Positions 10,117 through 18,142 of a stretch of DNA of 64,000 bases are shown here, piece by piece. The DNA is from Chitinophagales bacterium (GTDB lineage Bacteria; Bacteroidota; Bacteroidia; Chitinophagales; Chitinophagaceae). The stretch spans positions 62,001-126,000 of the forward strand of contig JAATFV010000178.1 of assembly GCA_015655015.1 (NCBI GenBank), given 5' to 3'. Positions within the stretch are counted from its first letter, which is position 1. Every line of letters starts with the position of its first letter. The position numbers and the translations under genes were made by a program. The notes beneath the pieces were generated by a model that had not been told where the DNA came from, ran no database searches, and was given only the letters and a program-made list of their open reading frames with translations.

Positions 10117-12453
10117 TTATACTTTTTTCGAACGCTTCCACCACGGTGATTTTTTCAGCTCTTCATCGGAGGCGGAATTTTCACATTTGATCTGGGCATC
10201 CACGACGGCTACCAGGGCCATATTATAAATATTGCGTACCGAGCTTCCCAGCTGCAATACGTGTACCGGCTTTTTCAGCCCGAGCAGGATCGGTCCGATG
10301 GCATCTGCAGCTCCCAGCTCTTTTAGCAGGTTATAGGCAATATTCCCTGCCGCCAGATTAGGAAATACCAGGGTATTGACTTCCTGGTCCACCAATTCGC
10401 TGAATGGGTAGTTCTCTTTCAGCAAATCATTATTCAATGCAACGCTGGCCTGCATTTCCCCATCCACGATCAGGGAAGGGTTCTTTTGCTTTACGATACT
10501 CCTGGCTTCTGCTACCAGTCTGGCTTCCGCGCTGTCGCTCGTACCGAAATTGGAATAGCTTATCATAGCGATCCGGGGAGTGAGATTAAAATTCTGCACT
10601 TCCCTTGCCACCAGTAAGGTAATGTCAGCCAGCTCTTCCGCGGTAGGATTGAAGTTCACCGTGGTATCGGCCAGGAATAATGGTCCTTTCTTGGTGAGCA
10701 TGAGGTACATCCCGGCGATCTTTTTCACGCCTTCTTCCGTTCCGATCGCCTGCAGGGCCGGCCGGATGGTATCGGGATAATTTTTGGTGAGTCCGGAGAT
10801 CATGGCATCTGCTTCGCCCGTTTCTACCATCATACAGCCGAAATAGTTCCGGTCGCGCATGATCTTATAGGCTTCATACTTGTTGAAGCCCCTCCGTTGG
10901 CGTTTTTGGAAGAACAGCTCGCCGAAACGTTTGCGCTGCTCTTCATATTCATCATTATATGGATTGATAACGGGCATGCCGTCCAGGTCGATATTATTGG
11001 CTCCGGCAATATGGCGGATCTTTTTCTCATCTCCCAGCAGCATGGGAAAAGCTACCCCTTCATCGTATAAGATCTGCGCTACTTTCAGGATCTTCAGGTT
11101 GTCTGCTTCAGCGAATACCAGGCGCTTCGGATTATTGCGGGCCTTGCTGCCCAGCAGCCGGATCAGCTGGTTATCCAGGCCCAGGCGTTTGTTTAATTCG
11201 ATCGCATACGCATCCCAATTGTCAATTTTGATCTGGGCCACCCCGCTCTCGATCGCAGCGCGGGCTACGGCCGGCGCTACCGTAGACAGCAGGCGGGGAT
11301 CCAGCGGCTTGGGGATGATATACTCCGGGCCAAAGACAATGGTCTTTTGATTATAGGCCATGTTGACAATATCCGGCACGGGAGTTTTGGCGAGCTCCGC
11401 CAGGCTTTTAACTGCGGCCAGTTTCATGGCCTCGTTGATCTGCGTGGCGCGGACATCCAGGGCTCCCCGGAAAATGAAAGGGAATCCCAGTACATTATTC
11501 ACCTGGTTGGGATAATCGCTCCGGCCTGTGGCCATGATGATATCGTCCCGCACTTCCGTGGCCGTCTCATAGCTGATCTCCGGGTCCGGGTTGGCCATGG
11601 CGAATACGATCGGTTTTTTAGCCATGCTCTTTATCATTTCTGCCGTCAGCACATTCCCGACGCTCAGGCCCACAAATACATCTGCGTCCTTCATGGCCTT
11701 TTCTAGGGTCCAGTCGCCCTTTTTTACGGCAAAAAGTCTTTTTTGATCATCCAGGTCGGTCCGTTCATCATGTATGACCCCGTCTTTATCGAATAAGGTA
11801 AAATTCTCATACTTTGCGCCCAGGGCGACATACAACTTTGTGCAAGCCATCGCTGCGGCGCCGGCCCCGTTGATGACAAAGCGCACCTTGTCGATCTTTT
11901 TCTTTTGCACCTCCAGCGCATTCAATAGAGCCGCACTGCTGATAATGGCCGTACCATGCTGGTCGTCGTGCATGACGGGGATCTTCAGCAATTCCCGCAG
12001 CTTGGTTTCAATATAGAAACATTCCGGAGCCTTGATATCTTCCAGGTTGATGCCCCCGAAAGTGGGCTCCAGCGCCTTGACGATCTGCACGAATTTCTCG
12101 GGATCCTTTTCATTGATCTCGATATCAAAGACATCGATATCGGCGAAGATCTTGAATAAGACTCCTTTTCCCTCCATCACGGGCTTCGAGGCTTCCGGGC
12201 CGATATCCCCTAATCCCAGTACGGCCGTACCATTGCTGATGACGGCTACCAGGTTGCCTTTGGCGGTATACTTATAAACATCGTCTACATTCTTAAAGAT
12301 CTCTTTACAGGGCTCTGCTACTCCGGGAGAATAGGCAAGGGAAAGATCTCTTTGAGTCTTAGCCTCTTTGGTAGGTACTACTTCGATCTTACCTGGTCGT
12401 CCTTTGGAATGATATTCTAAGGCCTGCTCTTTGCGGAGCTGTTTTTTTTGCAT
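10117..12453 (-). CDS. maeB: NADP-dependent malic enzyme fused to a phosphotransacetylase domain
   Basis: 778 residues, the full length of MaeB-type fusion enzymes. The first ~420 residues are the malic enzyme: substrate part with GDIGPEASKPVMEGK, metal-binding FGGINLEDIKAPE, and the nucleotide-binding loop NGAGAAAMACTK. Residues ~430-760 resemble phosphate acetyltransferase (KRLVFAEAD, MISGLTKNYPDTIRPALQ, PNLAAGNIAYNLLKELG). The reaction is oxidative decarboxylation of malate to pyruvate, supplying NADPH and pyruvate. In characterised fusions the PTA part is regulatory, binding acetyl-CoA, rather than catalytic; that is known of the family and not tested here. The ATG start at 12453 follows an ordinary leader. 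Confidence 0.95.
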   Translation of the reverse strand: MQKKQLRKEQALEYHSKGRPGKIEVVPTKEAKTQRDLSLAYSPGVAEPCKEIFKNVDDVYKYTAKGNLVAVISNGTAVLGLGDIGPEASKPVMEGKGVLFKIFADIDVFDIEINEKDPEKFVQIVKALEPTFGGINLEDIKAPECFYIETKLRELLKIPVMHDDQHGTAIISSAALLNALEVQKKKIDKVRFVINGAGAAAMACTKLYVALGAKYENFTLFDKDGVIHDERTDLDDQKRLFAVKKGDWTLEKAMKDADVFVGLSVGNVLTAEMIKSMAKKPIVFAMANPDPEISYETATEVRDDIIMATGRSDYPNQVNNVLGFPFIFRGALDVRATQINEAMKLAAVKSLAELAKTPVPDIVNMAYNQKTIVFGPEYIIPKPLDPRLLSTVAPAVARAAIESGVAQIKIDNWDAYAIELNKRLGLDNQLIRLLGSKARNNPKRLVFAEADNLKILKVAQILYDEGVAFPMLLGDEKKIRHIAGANNIDLDGMPVINPYNDEYEEQRKRFGELFFQKRQRRGFNKYEAYKIMRDRNYFGCMMVETGEADAMISGLTKNYPDTIRPALQAIGTEEGVKKIAGMYLMLTKKGPLFLADTTVNFNPTAEELADITLLVAREVQNFNLTPRIAMISYSNFGTSDSAEARLVAEARSIVKQKNPSLIVDGEMQASVALNNDLLKENYPFSELVDQEVNTLVFPNLAAGNIAYNLLKELGAADAIGPILLGLKKPVHVLQLGSSVRNIYNMALVAVVDAQIKCENSASDEELKKSPWWKRSKKV

Positions 12454-12562
12454 ACAGGAATTTTATTAACGTCGGGCGCGGTCAGTTGCGCCGGGTATTA
12501 TCCGGCCGGATGCACGTACCAGACAAAACCGCTGCAAAATACGAAAATGCTGGCAAACAGCC

Positions 12563-12589
12563 TTTTACCCGTTTTACCCGTTTTACCCG
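12563..12589. repeat. Three tandem 9-bp units (TTTTACCCG)
   Basis: Three exact copies of TTTTACCCG lie in the 218-bp gap between the malic enzyme start and the ATPase stop. The rest of the gap (12454-12671) is pyrimidine-rich on the plus strand and contains no gene that I can support. The unit may be slippage-generated; a regulatory role cannot be argued from sequence alone. Confidence 0.6.
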
Positions 12590-12671
12590 GTTCCGGCCCT
12601 TTTTTAGCCTTTTCCCTTTTTTAGCCCTATTCCTATTTTATACAGGCAATTATACCGCGGAATACTTAATT

Positions 12672-14642
12672 CTATGCTGTAAGGGCTGCTTCTTCCAAAT
12701 TTGTTCCCTTTTCCGCCGTCCAGGAAATTTGCCGGGTTTCCCAGCCTTTGCTTTTTAATTCACCGGATATCCCTTCAAAGAAATCTTTTTCATGGGTCAA
12801 TAGAATTATTTGATAATCGGAAAAAGCATCGGCTAGAAGTTTGGCAAACCTGCCTCTATGACTTCTGTCAAAACTGGAAATAACATCATCTAAAACAAAA
12901 AAATGATTTTCTCTGTTAAAGGCTTTTACCGATGCCAGGAAAAAGGAAAGGCCGAGACAATTAATATGGCTTTCGCTTAACAAAGCTATAGGCTGCGTTC
13001 TGACTTCTTCAAAAAAGACATATTCGATGGTGATACCCACCAGATCGTCATTCTTGTCTTTGAGAGGGACCAATTTAATTTCTCCCACCTTTTCATCAGG
13101 ATTCATGGAAGTATAATAATCGTTGATGTCTTTCGAAAAGATGTTAAGAAAAATATTTAAGGCGTCCTCTTGTCTTCTTATAAAGTCTGTAAACAGGTTC
13201 TCAAAAGTAATTTGCTGCTTAGTTAAAATATCCTCATGCCGTTCGATCTTTCTATATTCTTTGTAGGCAAGATCGGCCTGCAGGAGGTTAGAATAAATAG
13301 GAAATTTGATATCTTTCTTTTGGCCTTCGGTAAGCTCCTTTGCTCTTTTTTTAGCGGCGCTAATGATAGCCGCAGCTCCTTTTTTATCAAATGAAATTTT
13401 GCCGGGATCAAGGATCTGCTCTTTGGTTAACAGCTCTTTTTTCAATTCGGTCAGAACGACATTGAAAATGGATTTTATTTCCTGAATTTTTTTAACGGAC
13501 TCTATATGCTCGTTTGCCTTAAAATAGTTGTCTTTCAGTAAATTGTCTATCGTTACCTCGTTTGATCTTAGAAACTCTTTCAGTCCTTCATTTTGCTCTT
13601 CCAGCGCTGCTTTTTCATTTCGGAGATCTTCCAGCTCCCCAATGCGTTCATTCAATTCTTCGATTAGTTTCAGCTTGTTCTTTTTCTGAAGGCAGAGAGG
13701 GCAGAAATCCTCTTTCATCACATCATCTTCTAAAACTGTTAGACCTTCATTGAGTAAATGAAGCAGCTTTAGCTTGCTGAATTTTTCGGGATCTTTTCTA
13801 ATTTCAATATAAGCGTTAAAATAGGTTGTATAATCATTGAGCAGTTTTGCAATATTGCCTTCCGTTTCGGACAGGGCCTCGATAATTTTTGTCTGGAGCG
13901 AAATTTCTTCGATAATCTTTTGGTCGTCATTGGTTTTAATCAGCTGCAGTACATCTTTGATGTCTTCAAATGAATTGATCTTTATTTTAAGAGTTAAAGG
14001 AGCAATTAATTCATTGGCGGCTTTGAAAAATTGCGCTGGTGTGTAGGCATTTGACCGGAGATTCTGAAGTATGATCGATTGTTGCGCCCCTTTTTTGTTG
14101 TTGAAATTTTCGTTATTGATGGTGCGTTTGATCCTATTGGCATTTTTTTTCAAAAGGTCTCTTAAATTACCAACCTCGCTGAACCCAATGATGTCTTGCA
14201 GTGTATCGAGCTTGTCTTTCTTTCCTGCGATGATAAATGAAACCAGGTCTCTGTATCTCAGCACTAAATTCTCGGATTGAGACTTTTTGAAATATTCATC
14301 ATAGATGTTGGATTCGCCGGAAGAATGTACGGATAGATCATGGTCAATGGTTTTAGTGTAATCAGTTTTTTTGTCGGAATATCCGATCTCAATAGAAGAT
14401 TCTTCCGTGTCGTCAAGAAAAGTATTTCTTAAGGCATCCTTCCCTTTTTTCCTTCCGATCTCTTCGTTGGAGAGATGTTGCACCTGGTCATAGTAGAGCC
14501 ATTCAAACGCATCGGCCAACGAGCTTTTCCCTGTTCCATTGTCCCCGTAGATCAGAACAGACCTGTTATTCAAATTCAGGGAGATGCTTTCCCGAATGCC
14601 TCTGATGCCTTTTATTTTTAAAGATCTTATCTTAGTTTTCAT
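12672..14642 (-). CDS. Rad50/RecF-like ABC ATPase with central CPxC hook (third gene of a putative conflict system)
   Basis: 656 residues with the split ABC ATPase layout of SMC/Rad50 proteins. Walker A GDNGTGKSS is at residues 33-41, a helical middle is interrupted by CPLC at 314-317 (a possible zinc hook) and flanked by coiled-coil-like segments at ~325-360 and ~380-410. The signature-like LSESHINCLGL is at 555-565, Walker B FFVLDDVISSFD at 581-592, and the switch His in LLTHEKDF at ~616. The Walker B region reads DDVISSFD rather than ending in the DE pair. This is typical of stand-alone ABC ATPases found in defence and conflict cassettes. Its ATG overlaps the stop of the upstream small gene by 11 nt, so the products are translationally coupled. 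Base composition is clearly lower in G+C than the flanking housekeeping genes, suggesting transfer. No anticodon nuclease, TOPRIM or HNH domain is visible in this protein. Confidence 0.85.
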   Translation of the reverse strand: MKTKIRSLKIKGIRGIRESISLNLNNRSVLIYGDNGTGKSSLADAFEWLYYDQVQHLSNEEIGRKKGKDALRNTFLDDTEESSIEIGYSDKKTDYTKTIDHDLSVHSSGESNIYDEYFKKSQSENLVLRYRDLVSFIIAGKKDKLDTLQDIIGFSEVGNLRDLLKKNANRIKRTINNENFNNKKGAQQSIILQNLRSNAYTPAQFFKAANELIAPLTLKIKINSFEDIKDVLQLIKTNDDQKIIEEISLQTKIIEALSETEGNIAKLLNDYTTYFNAYIEIRKDPEKFSKLKLLHLLNEGLTVLEDDVMKEDFCPLCLQKKNKLKLIEELNERIGELEDLRNEKAALEEQNEGLKEFLRSNEVTIDNLLKDNYFKANEHIESVKKIQEIKSIFNVVLTELKKELLTKEQILDPGKISFDKKGAAAIISAAKKRAKELTEGQKKDIKFPIYSNLLQADLAYKEYRKIERHEDILTKQQITFENLFTDFIRRQEDALNIFLNIFSKDINDYYTSMNPDEKVGEIKLVPLKDKNDDLVGITIEYVFFEEVRTQPIALLSESHINCLGLSFFLASVKAFNRENHFFVLDDVISSFDRSHRGRFAKLLADAFSDYQIILLTHEKDFFEGISGELKSKGWETRQISWTAEKGTNLEEAALTA

Positions 14643-14835
14643 CTTTTTCGATTTTATCGAGCTCTTTTTGTACCAGGTCGTCCAGTGCGTTTTGCAAATT
14701 GGTGTCGGACAATTTATTCTTGCTATACAGCAGGACTATAGCGTCAACGGTTGCTTTATCCGCATTTTCCACATTGTAGATCTCGGAAACAAATTCATCG
14801 ATAACTTCTTTTCCGCTTTTTATTTTGTCATCCAT
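14632..14835 (-). CDS. Small acidic helical protein between nuclease and ATPase genes
   Basis: 67 residues from the preferred ATG at 14835. An upstream in-frame ATG at 14871 would add 12 residues but would overlap the preceding gene by 23 bp, while the 14835 start leaves a 13-bp gap. The sequence is charged, predicted almost wholly helical, and ends in a Lys/Glu-rich tail (LVQKELDKIEKDEN). I do not recognise the family. It lies between the nuclease-like gene and the ABC ATPase and overlaps the latter by 11 nt, so it is very probably a stoichiometric partner, for instance an adaptor linking nuclease and ATPase. The position matches the small 'middle component' in ABC-three-component conflict systems, but that is by arrangement only. 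Confidence 0.7.
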   Translation of the reverse strand: MDDKIKSGKEVIDEFVSEIYNVENADKATVDAIVLLYSKNKLSDTNLQNALDDLVQKELDKIEKDEN

Positions 14836-14848
14836 AGGTAAGCTGTTT

Positions 14849-15382
14849 TTAGTTAAAATAGGACCAGTCAATAATGAAGTTCTCGTTTACAGTTTTAGTT
14901 AAGATATCAAATCCGCTTTTATTATTGCAGATAGGATAAACGCCATACTTTTCGACAAAGTCAAGTATAAAATAGGCTTCGAGGTTTTCGATGGTGAAAT
15001 CCCAGAATTTCCGCACCATTTCAAAGTTGATGAAGGTGAAAAAAAGCGGCTCTGCTTTCCGGTAATTCGTCAAACCTGCATTTTTTGATTTCCCATCAAA
15101 GTGTCCGGTTAATCTGCTGCTGATACTGGTTGTTTTTTTCTCGCTCATTCCAATATAAAGCAAATGTGATTTCCCGAACGGGTATTGGATCAGTATTTGT
15201 TTCGTGAAGATGAAGTAGAGCCCTACTACGCCGCTTAATGGCTTAATATTTTCGATTTCAAAAGCCTTTGGTGAATCGAAGTATAGTTTTAATATCCTGG
15301 TTTCGTCGCTCATTTTAATTAATCGTTCCAGCGGTAAAAATATTGCCTGACCGGGTGTGGAATATTTTGAAATGGCAAACAT
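14849..15382 (-). CDS. GIY-YIG nuclease-like protein, first gene of the three-gene island
   Basis: 177 residues from the first ATG; a second ATG at 15313 (Met24, MSDETR) gives 154 residues. It has the more Bacteroidota-like A-rich leader and may be the true start. The order of motifs matches a GIY-YIG nuclease: GLY at 54-56, YIG at 76-78, Arg90 and His94 in SSRLTGHF, Glu135 in ENLEAYFI, and Asn153/Asn154 near the end of the domain. Every position that acts in catalysis in characterised GIY-YIG enzymes (two Tyr, Arg, Glu, Asn) therefore has a candidate. Such enzymes cut DNA in a metal-dependent reaction. Almost the whole protein is the domain, with no DNA-binding module of its own, so targeting would have to come from the partner genes. 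Composition is AT-rich like its neighbours in the island. Confidence 0.72.
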   Translation of the reverse strand: MFAISKYSTPGQAIFLPLERLIKMSDETRILKLYFDSPKAFEIENIKPLSGVVGLYFIFTKQILIQYPFGKSHLLYIGMSEKKTTSISSRLTGHFDGKSKNAGLTNYRKAEPLFFTFINFEMVRKFWDFTIENLEAYFILDFVEKYGVYPICNNKSGFDILTKTVNENFIIDWSYFN

Positions 15383-15495
15383 AGAGGCACAGCCGGTCTT
15401 TGTTTTAATAAAATGAAGATCACCGGCGGGTAGTTAAAACAGGGGAGTCAGGCATAGAAATATACCGGGAATATTACGGAGAATTCATTGATTCC

Positions 15496-16737
15496 CTATC
15501 CTTTAAACTCAATATGGGCTCCTAACCAGGCCATCATGCCCGCCCCGATCTCAATAGCAGACTCATCGATATTGAACGTAGGAGTATGTACGCCCGAAGT
15601 AATGCCTTTTTCAACATTCATCACCCCAAGCCGGTAGAAGCATCCGGGGATCTGCCGGGTATAATAGCCGAAATCCTCCGCTCCCAGGCGAACTTCTGTC
15701 TCCAGCACATTTTCATTCCCCATGAATTGCGCTGCCTCCTGCCGGGCGACCACATTCAGCGCCTCGTCATTATGCACCATGGGATAACCGATATCGATAT
15801 GCAGGTCGATCTCCGCCCCCATGCTATGCACCAGCTCGGTTGCCAGCTTACGGATCAGCTCATGCGCCCTGAAACGCCATTCTTCATCCATAGCGCGAAA
15901 GGTGCCCATCAGCTTTACCTCGCTGGGGATCACATTCGTGGTATGCCCTCCCTGTACGGAAGTAATGGATAATACGGAAGGAGATAAAGGGTTCCGGTTG
16001 CGGCTGATGATCTGCTGCAGGGATACAATGAGATGAGAAGCGACCAGGATAGTATCTACCGTAAGATGGGGCGCCGCTGCATGGCCCCCTTTCCCTTTGA
16101 TGGTAATATAGATCTCATCAGCGCTGGCCATCACCATGCCGCCGCGAAAGCTCAGCTTACCGACTTCCAGGCCGGGATGAACGTGCAGTCCGAAGATCGC
16201 CTGCGGTGTCGGATCTTTCAGCACTCCTTCTTTGATCAGGAGACTGGCGCCTCCGGGATTTTTCTCCTCCCCCGGCTGGAAAATGAGTTTTACTGTTCCT
16301 TCCCATTCGCCTCTTAGTTCCTGGAGGATCCTCGATGCCCCCAATAAAATGGAGGTATGCACATCGTGCCCGCAGGCATGCATTACTCCTTCCCGCCGGG
16401 ATTTATAAGGGATCTCATTCTCTTCCCTGATAGGCAGAGCATCCATATCCGCCCTGAGCGCGACCAGTCTTTTCGTTGGGTTCTTTCCTTCGATAAGGCC
16501 TACTACGCCGGTTTCCGCCATTACCCGGAAAGGAATGCCGTTTTCCGTCAACTGCTGCTGAACAAACCGGGAAGTTTCAAACTCCTGGTAGCTCAGCTCA
16601 GGGAACGCATGTAAATGATGCCTGATGGCGATGAAATCCGGAGCATATAAATGGGCTAACTGCTTGATCTTATCTTTCAACATGGAATGGATGGATATTT
16701 TTGTCAGAGTCTTCTGGTCTTCTCTTTTGGCTGTCAT
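15496..16737 (-). CDS. M20-family amidohydrolase/peptidase (N-acyl amino acid amidohydrolase-like)
   Basis: 413 residues from the ATG at 16737. Homology appears to begin at Met19 (ATG 16683, MLKDKIKQLAHLYAP), giving 395 residues, the normal length. Metal and catalytic motifs of the HipO/AMA group are present: ALRADMDALPI, HACGHDVHTSILLG, the bridging glutamate in FQPGEEKNPGG, GLHVHPGLEVG, and the lid-domain GHAAAPH. The enzyme is expected to be a cytoplasmic di-metal hydrolase releasing the acyl group or amide from N-acyl or N-carbamoyl amino acids; the exact substrate is not predictable. The SPOR gene lies directly upstream on the same strand, and the stop is followed by 113 bp before the nuclease-like gene. 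Confidence 0.92.
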   Translation of the reverse strand: MTAKREDQKTLTKISIHSMLKDKIKQLAHLYAPDFIAIRHHLHAFPELSYQEFETSRFVQQQLTENGIPFRVMAETGVVGLIEGKNPTKRLVALRADMDALPIREENEIPYKSRREGVMHACGHDVHTSILLGASRILQELRGEWEGTVKLIFQPGEEKNPGGASLLIKEGVLKDPTPQAIFGLHVHPGLEVGKLSFRGGMVMASADEIYITIKGKGGHAAAPHLTVDTILVASHLIVSLQQIISRNRNPLSPSVLSITSVQGGHTTNVIPSEVKLMGTFRAMDEEWRFRAHELIRKLATELVHSMGAEIDLHIDIGYPMVHNDEALNVVARQEAAQFMGNENVLETEVRLGAEDFGYYTRQIPGCFYRLGVMNVEKGITSGVHTPTFNIDESAIEIGAGMMAWLGAHIEFKG

Positions 16738-16771
16738 CGTCCCTGGTCTTCCTTTCAGGCTGGCGCTGTCA

Positions 16772-17230
16772 TTAGGGATTGGGGGCGGCCGGTGTCATCG
16801 GGTCCGGCTTCACCTCGATGGTATCCCGGATAACATATACTCCCGCCGGGAATAAAGCCGACAATTGCTTGCTGTATTGTTCCGCCTCTTCCTGGGTTCT
16901 GAAATTACCTACTTTCAATTTATAATTGGGGGCCTGATACATCAGGTAAGGCTTTAATTCCGGGAATTGCTGGTAGATCTTTGTCTTTGCCGCAAATACT
17001 ACACCCCGGTCGGAAGAATTGATCACCTGGATCCGGTAACCGGGAATGTTGCGACGGCTGTCCCGTGTAGTCTCCTCATTGATCTCCGCCTGTTTACGGA
17101 TCAATAATTCGATGCGGGGGTCTTTATTGACCACCACATTGCTTTTAGTAACTGGCACACTGCTGGTGTCCTCCTGGGCAAAAGCTTTTGCCGAAAAGAA
17201 CAGTAACAGGAATATTAGATTTTTATACAT
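16772..17230 (-). CDS. Exported SPOR-domain protein
   Basis: 152 residues. Residues 1-18 are a clean signal peptide (LLLFFSAKAFAQ), and residues ~65-140 form a SPOR-like repeat (RIQVINSSDRG, LMYQAPNYKLKVGNFRTQEEAEQYSKQL). SPOR domains bind denuded glycan strands of peptidoglycan, usually at the division septum. No membrane anchor or lipobox is present, so the protein should be free in the periplasm. It lies between deoC (9 bp away, likely the same transcript) and the M20 hydrolase. Its role in division is inferred from the domain only. Confidence 0.85.
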   Translation of the reverse strand: MYKNLIFLLLFFSAKAFAQEDTSSVPVTKSNVVVNKDPRIELLIRKQAEINEETTRDSRRNIPGYRIQVINSSDRGVVFAAKTKIYQQFPELKPYLMYQAPNYKLKVGNFRTQEEAEQYSKQLSALFPAGVYVIRDTIEVKPDPMTPAAPNP

Positions 17231-17239
17231 ATAAGTTTT

Positions 17240-18118
17240 TTAGTAATCTGCCTTTTCCGCCCCTTTTTCAGACGTCGGGGCTGCTTGCCTTTCAGCGGGC
17301 AGGAGCGCTCCTCCCTTCACAATCTCTACACTGGCGCTGCAACCCAGCCTGTTGGCTCCCGCCTCTATCAGCTGCCTGGCAAAAGCATAATCACGGATGC
17401 CGCCGGATGCTTTTATCCGTATCCCGGCAGGCAAATGCGCCCGCATCAGCTGTACCGCGTGGACCGTCGCCCCTTTTTCTGCATATCCCGTGGACGTCTT
17501 CAGGAAATCCACCCCCGCCTTACTGTATATCTCACAACACCGGATGATCTCCTGGTCCTGCAGGATCCCGCTCTCGATGATCACTTTTACTATTTTCTTC
17601 CGGTTATGCACCAGCTCTGTCACGGCTGTCATCTCCCCGGTAAGATATTCCCAATCGCCATTCCTCAGCGCTACTAAATTGATCACCACATCCAGCTCAT
17701 CCGCTCCGTCTGTCAGCGCCTGCTCCACTTCAGCCAGCTTAGCCTTCACCACGGAATAACCGAAAGGAAATCCGATCACTGTCGCCACTTTTATGGCCGG
17801 TCCGCTTTCTTTTTCAGCGCCTGAACGCAGCTGACCGTCCGACCCGTTCGGGTTCGCATCTCTTACCGGCATGTCCGGCGCCGTTCCCAGGGATTCCACG
17901 GCCAGCCGCACCAGCGGAGGCGGAACACAGACGGCCGCAAATCCATACTCCCTTGCTTCTCCACATATTTTTTTTATCTCAATATAAGTGGTGACAGGTT
18001 TTAAAATAGTATGGTCGATATAAGAAGCAATGTTGATCACCGATGTTTCTCCCTCGTATTTGCCGTTGATAAATAATAGAAGACTAAAATTACTCCATTT
18101 ACCTAAATTAGGGATCAT
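17240..18118 (-). CDS. deoC: Deoxyribose-phosphate aldolase with internal insertion
   Basis: The enzyme splits 2-deoxyribose-5-phosphate into acetaldehyde and glyceraldehyde-3-phosphate in deoxynucleoside breakdown. Catalytic residues are visible: Asp143 in ELDVVIN, the Schiff-base Lys207 in LKTSTGYA, and Lys236 in IKASGG. At 292 residues it is long for the ~220-250-residue family, for two reasons. There is a hydrophilic insert at residues ~80-108 (rich in Asp, Asn, Gly, Ser), and an N-terminal extension from the ATG at 18118. Homology starts at about residue 27, where GTG at 18040 could be the true start. That choice would also widen the gap to the divergent amidohydrolase gene from 24 to about 102 bp, leaving room for promoters. 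The C-terminal tail is charged and variable. Confidence 0.93.
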   Translation of the reverse strand: MIPNLGKWSNFSLLLFINGKYEGETSVINIASYIDHTILKPVTTYIEIKKICGEAREYGFAAVCVPPPLVRLAVESLGTAPDMPVRDANPNGSDGQLRSGAEKESGPAIKVATVIGFPFGYSVVKAKLAEVEQALTDGADELDVVINLVALRNGDWEYLTGEMTAVTELVHNRKKIVKVIIESGILQDQEIIRCCEIYSKAGVDFLKTSTGYAEKGATVHAVQLMRAHLPAGIRIKASGGIRDYAFARQLIEAGANRLGCSASVEIVKGGALLPAERQAAPTSEKGAEKADY

Positions 18119-18142
18119 ATTTAATGATTAAAACTATCACGC

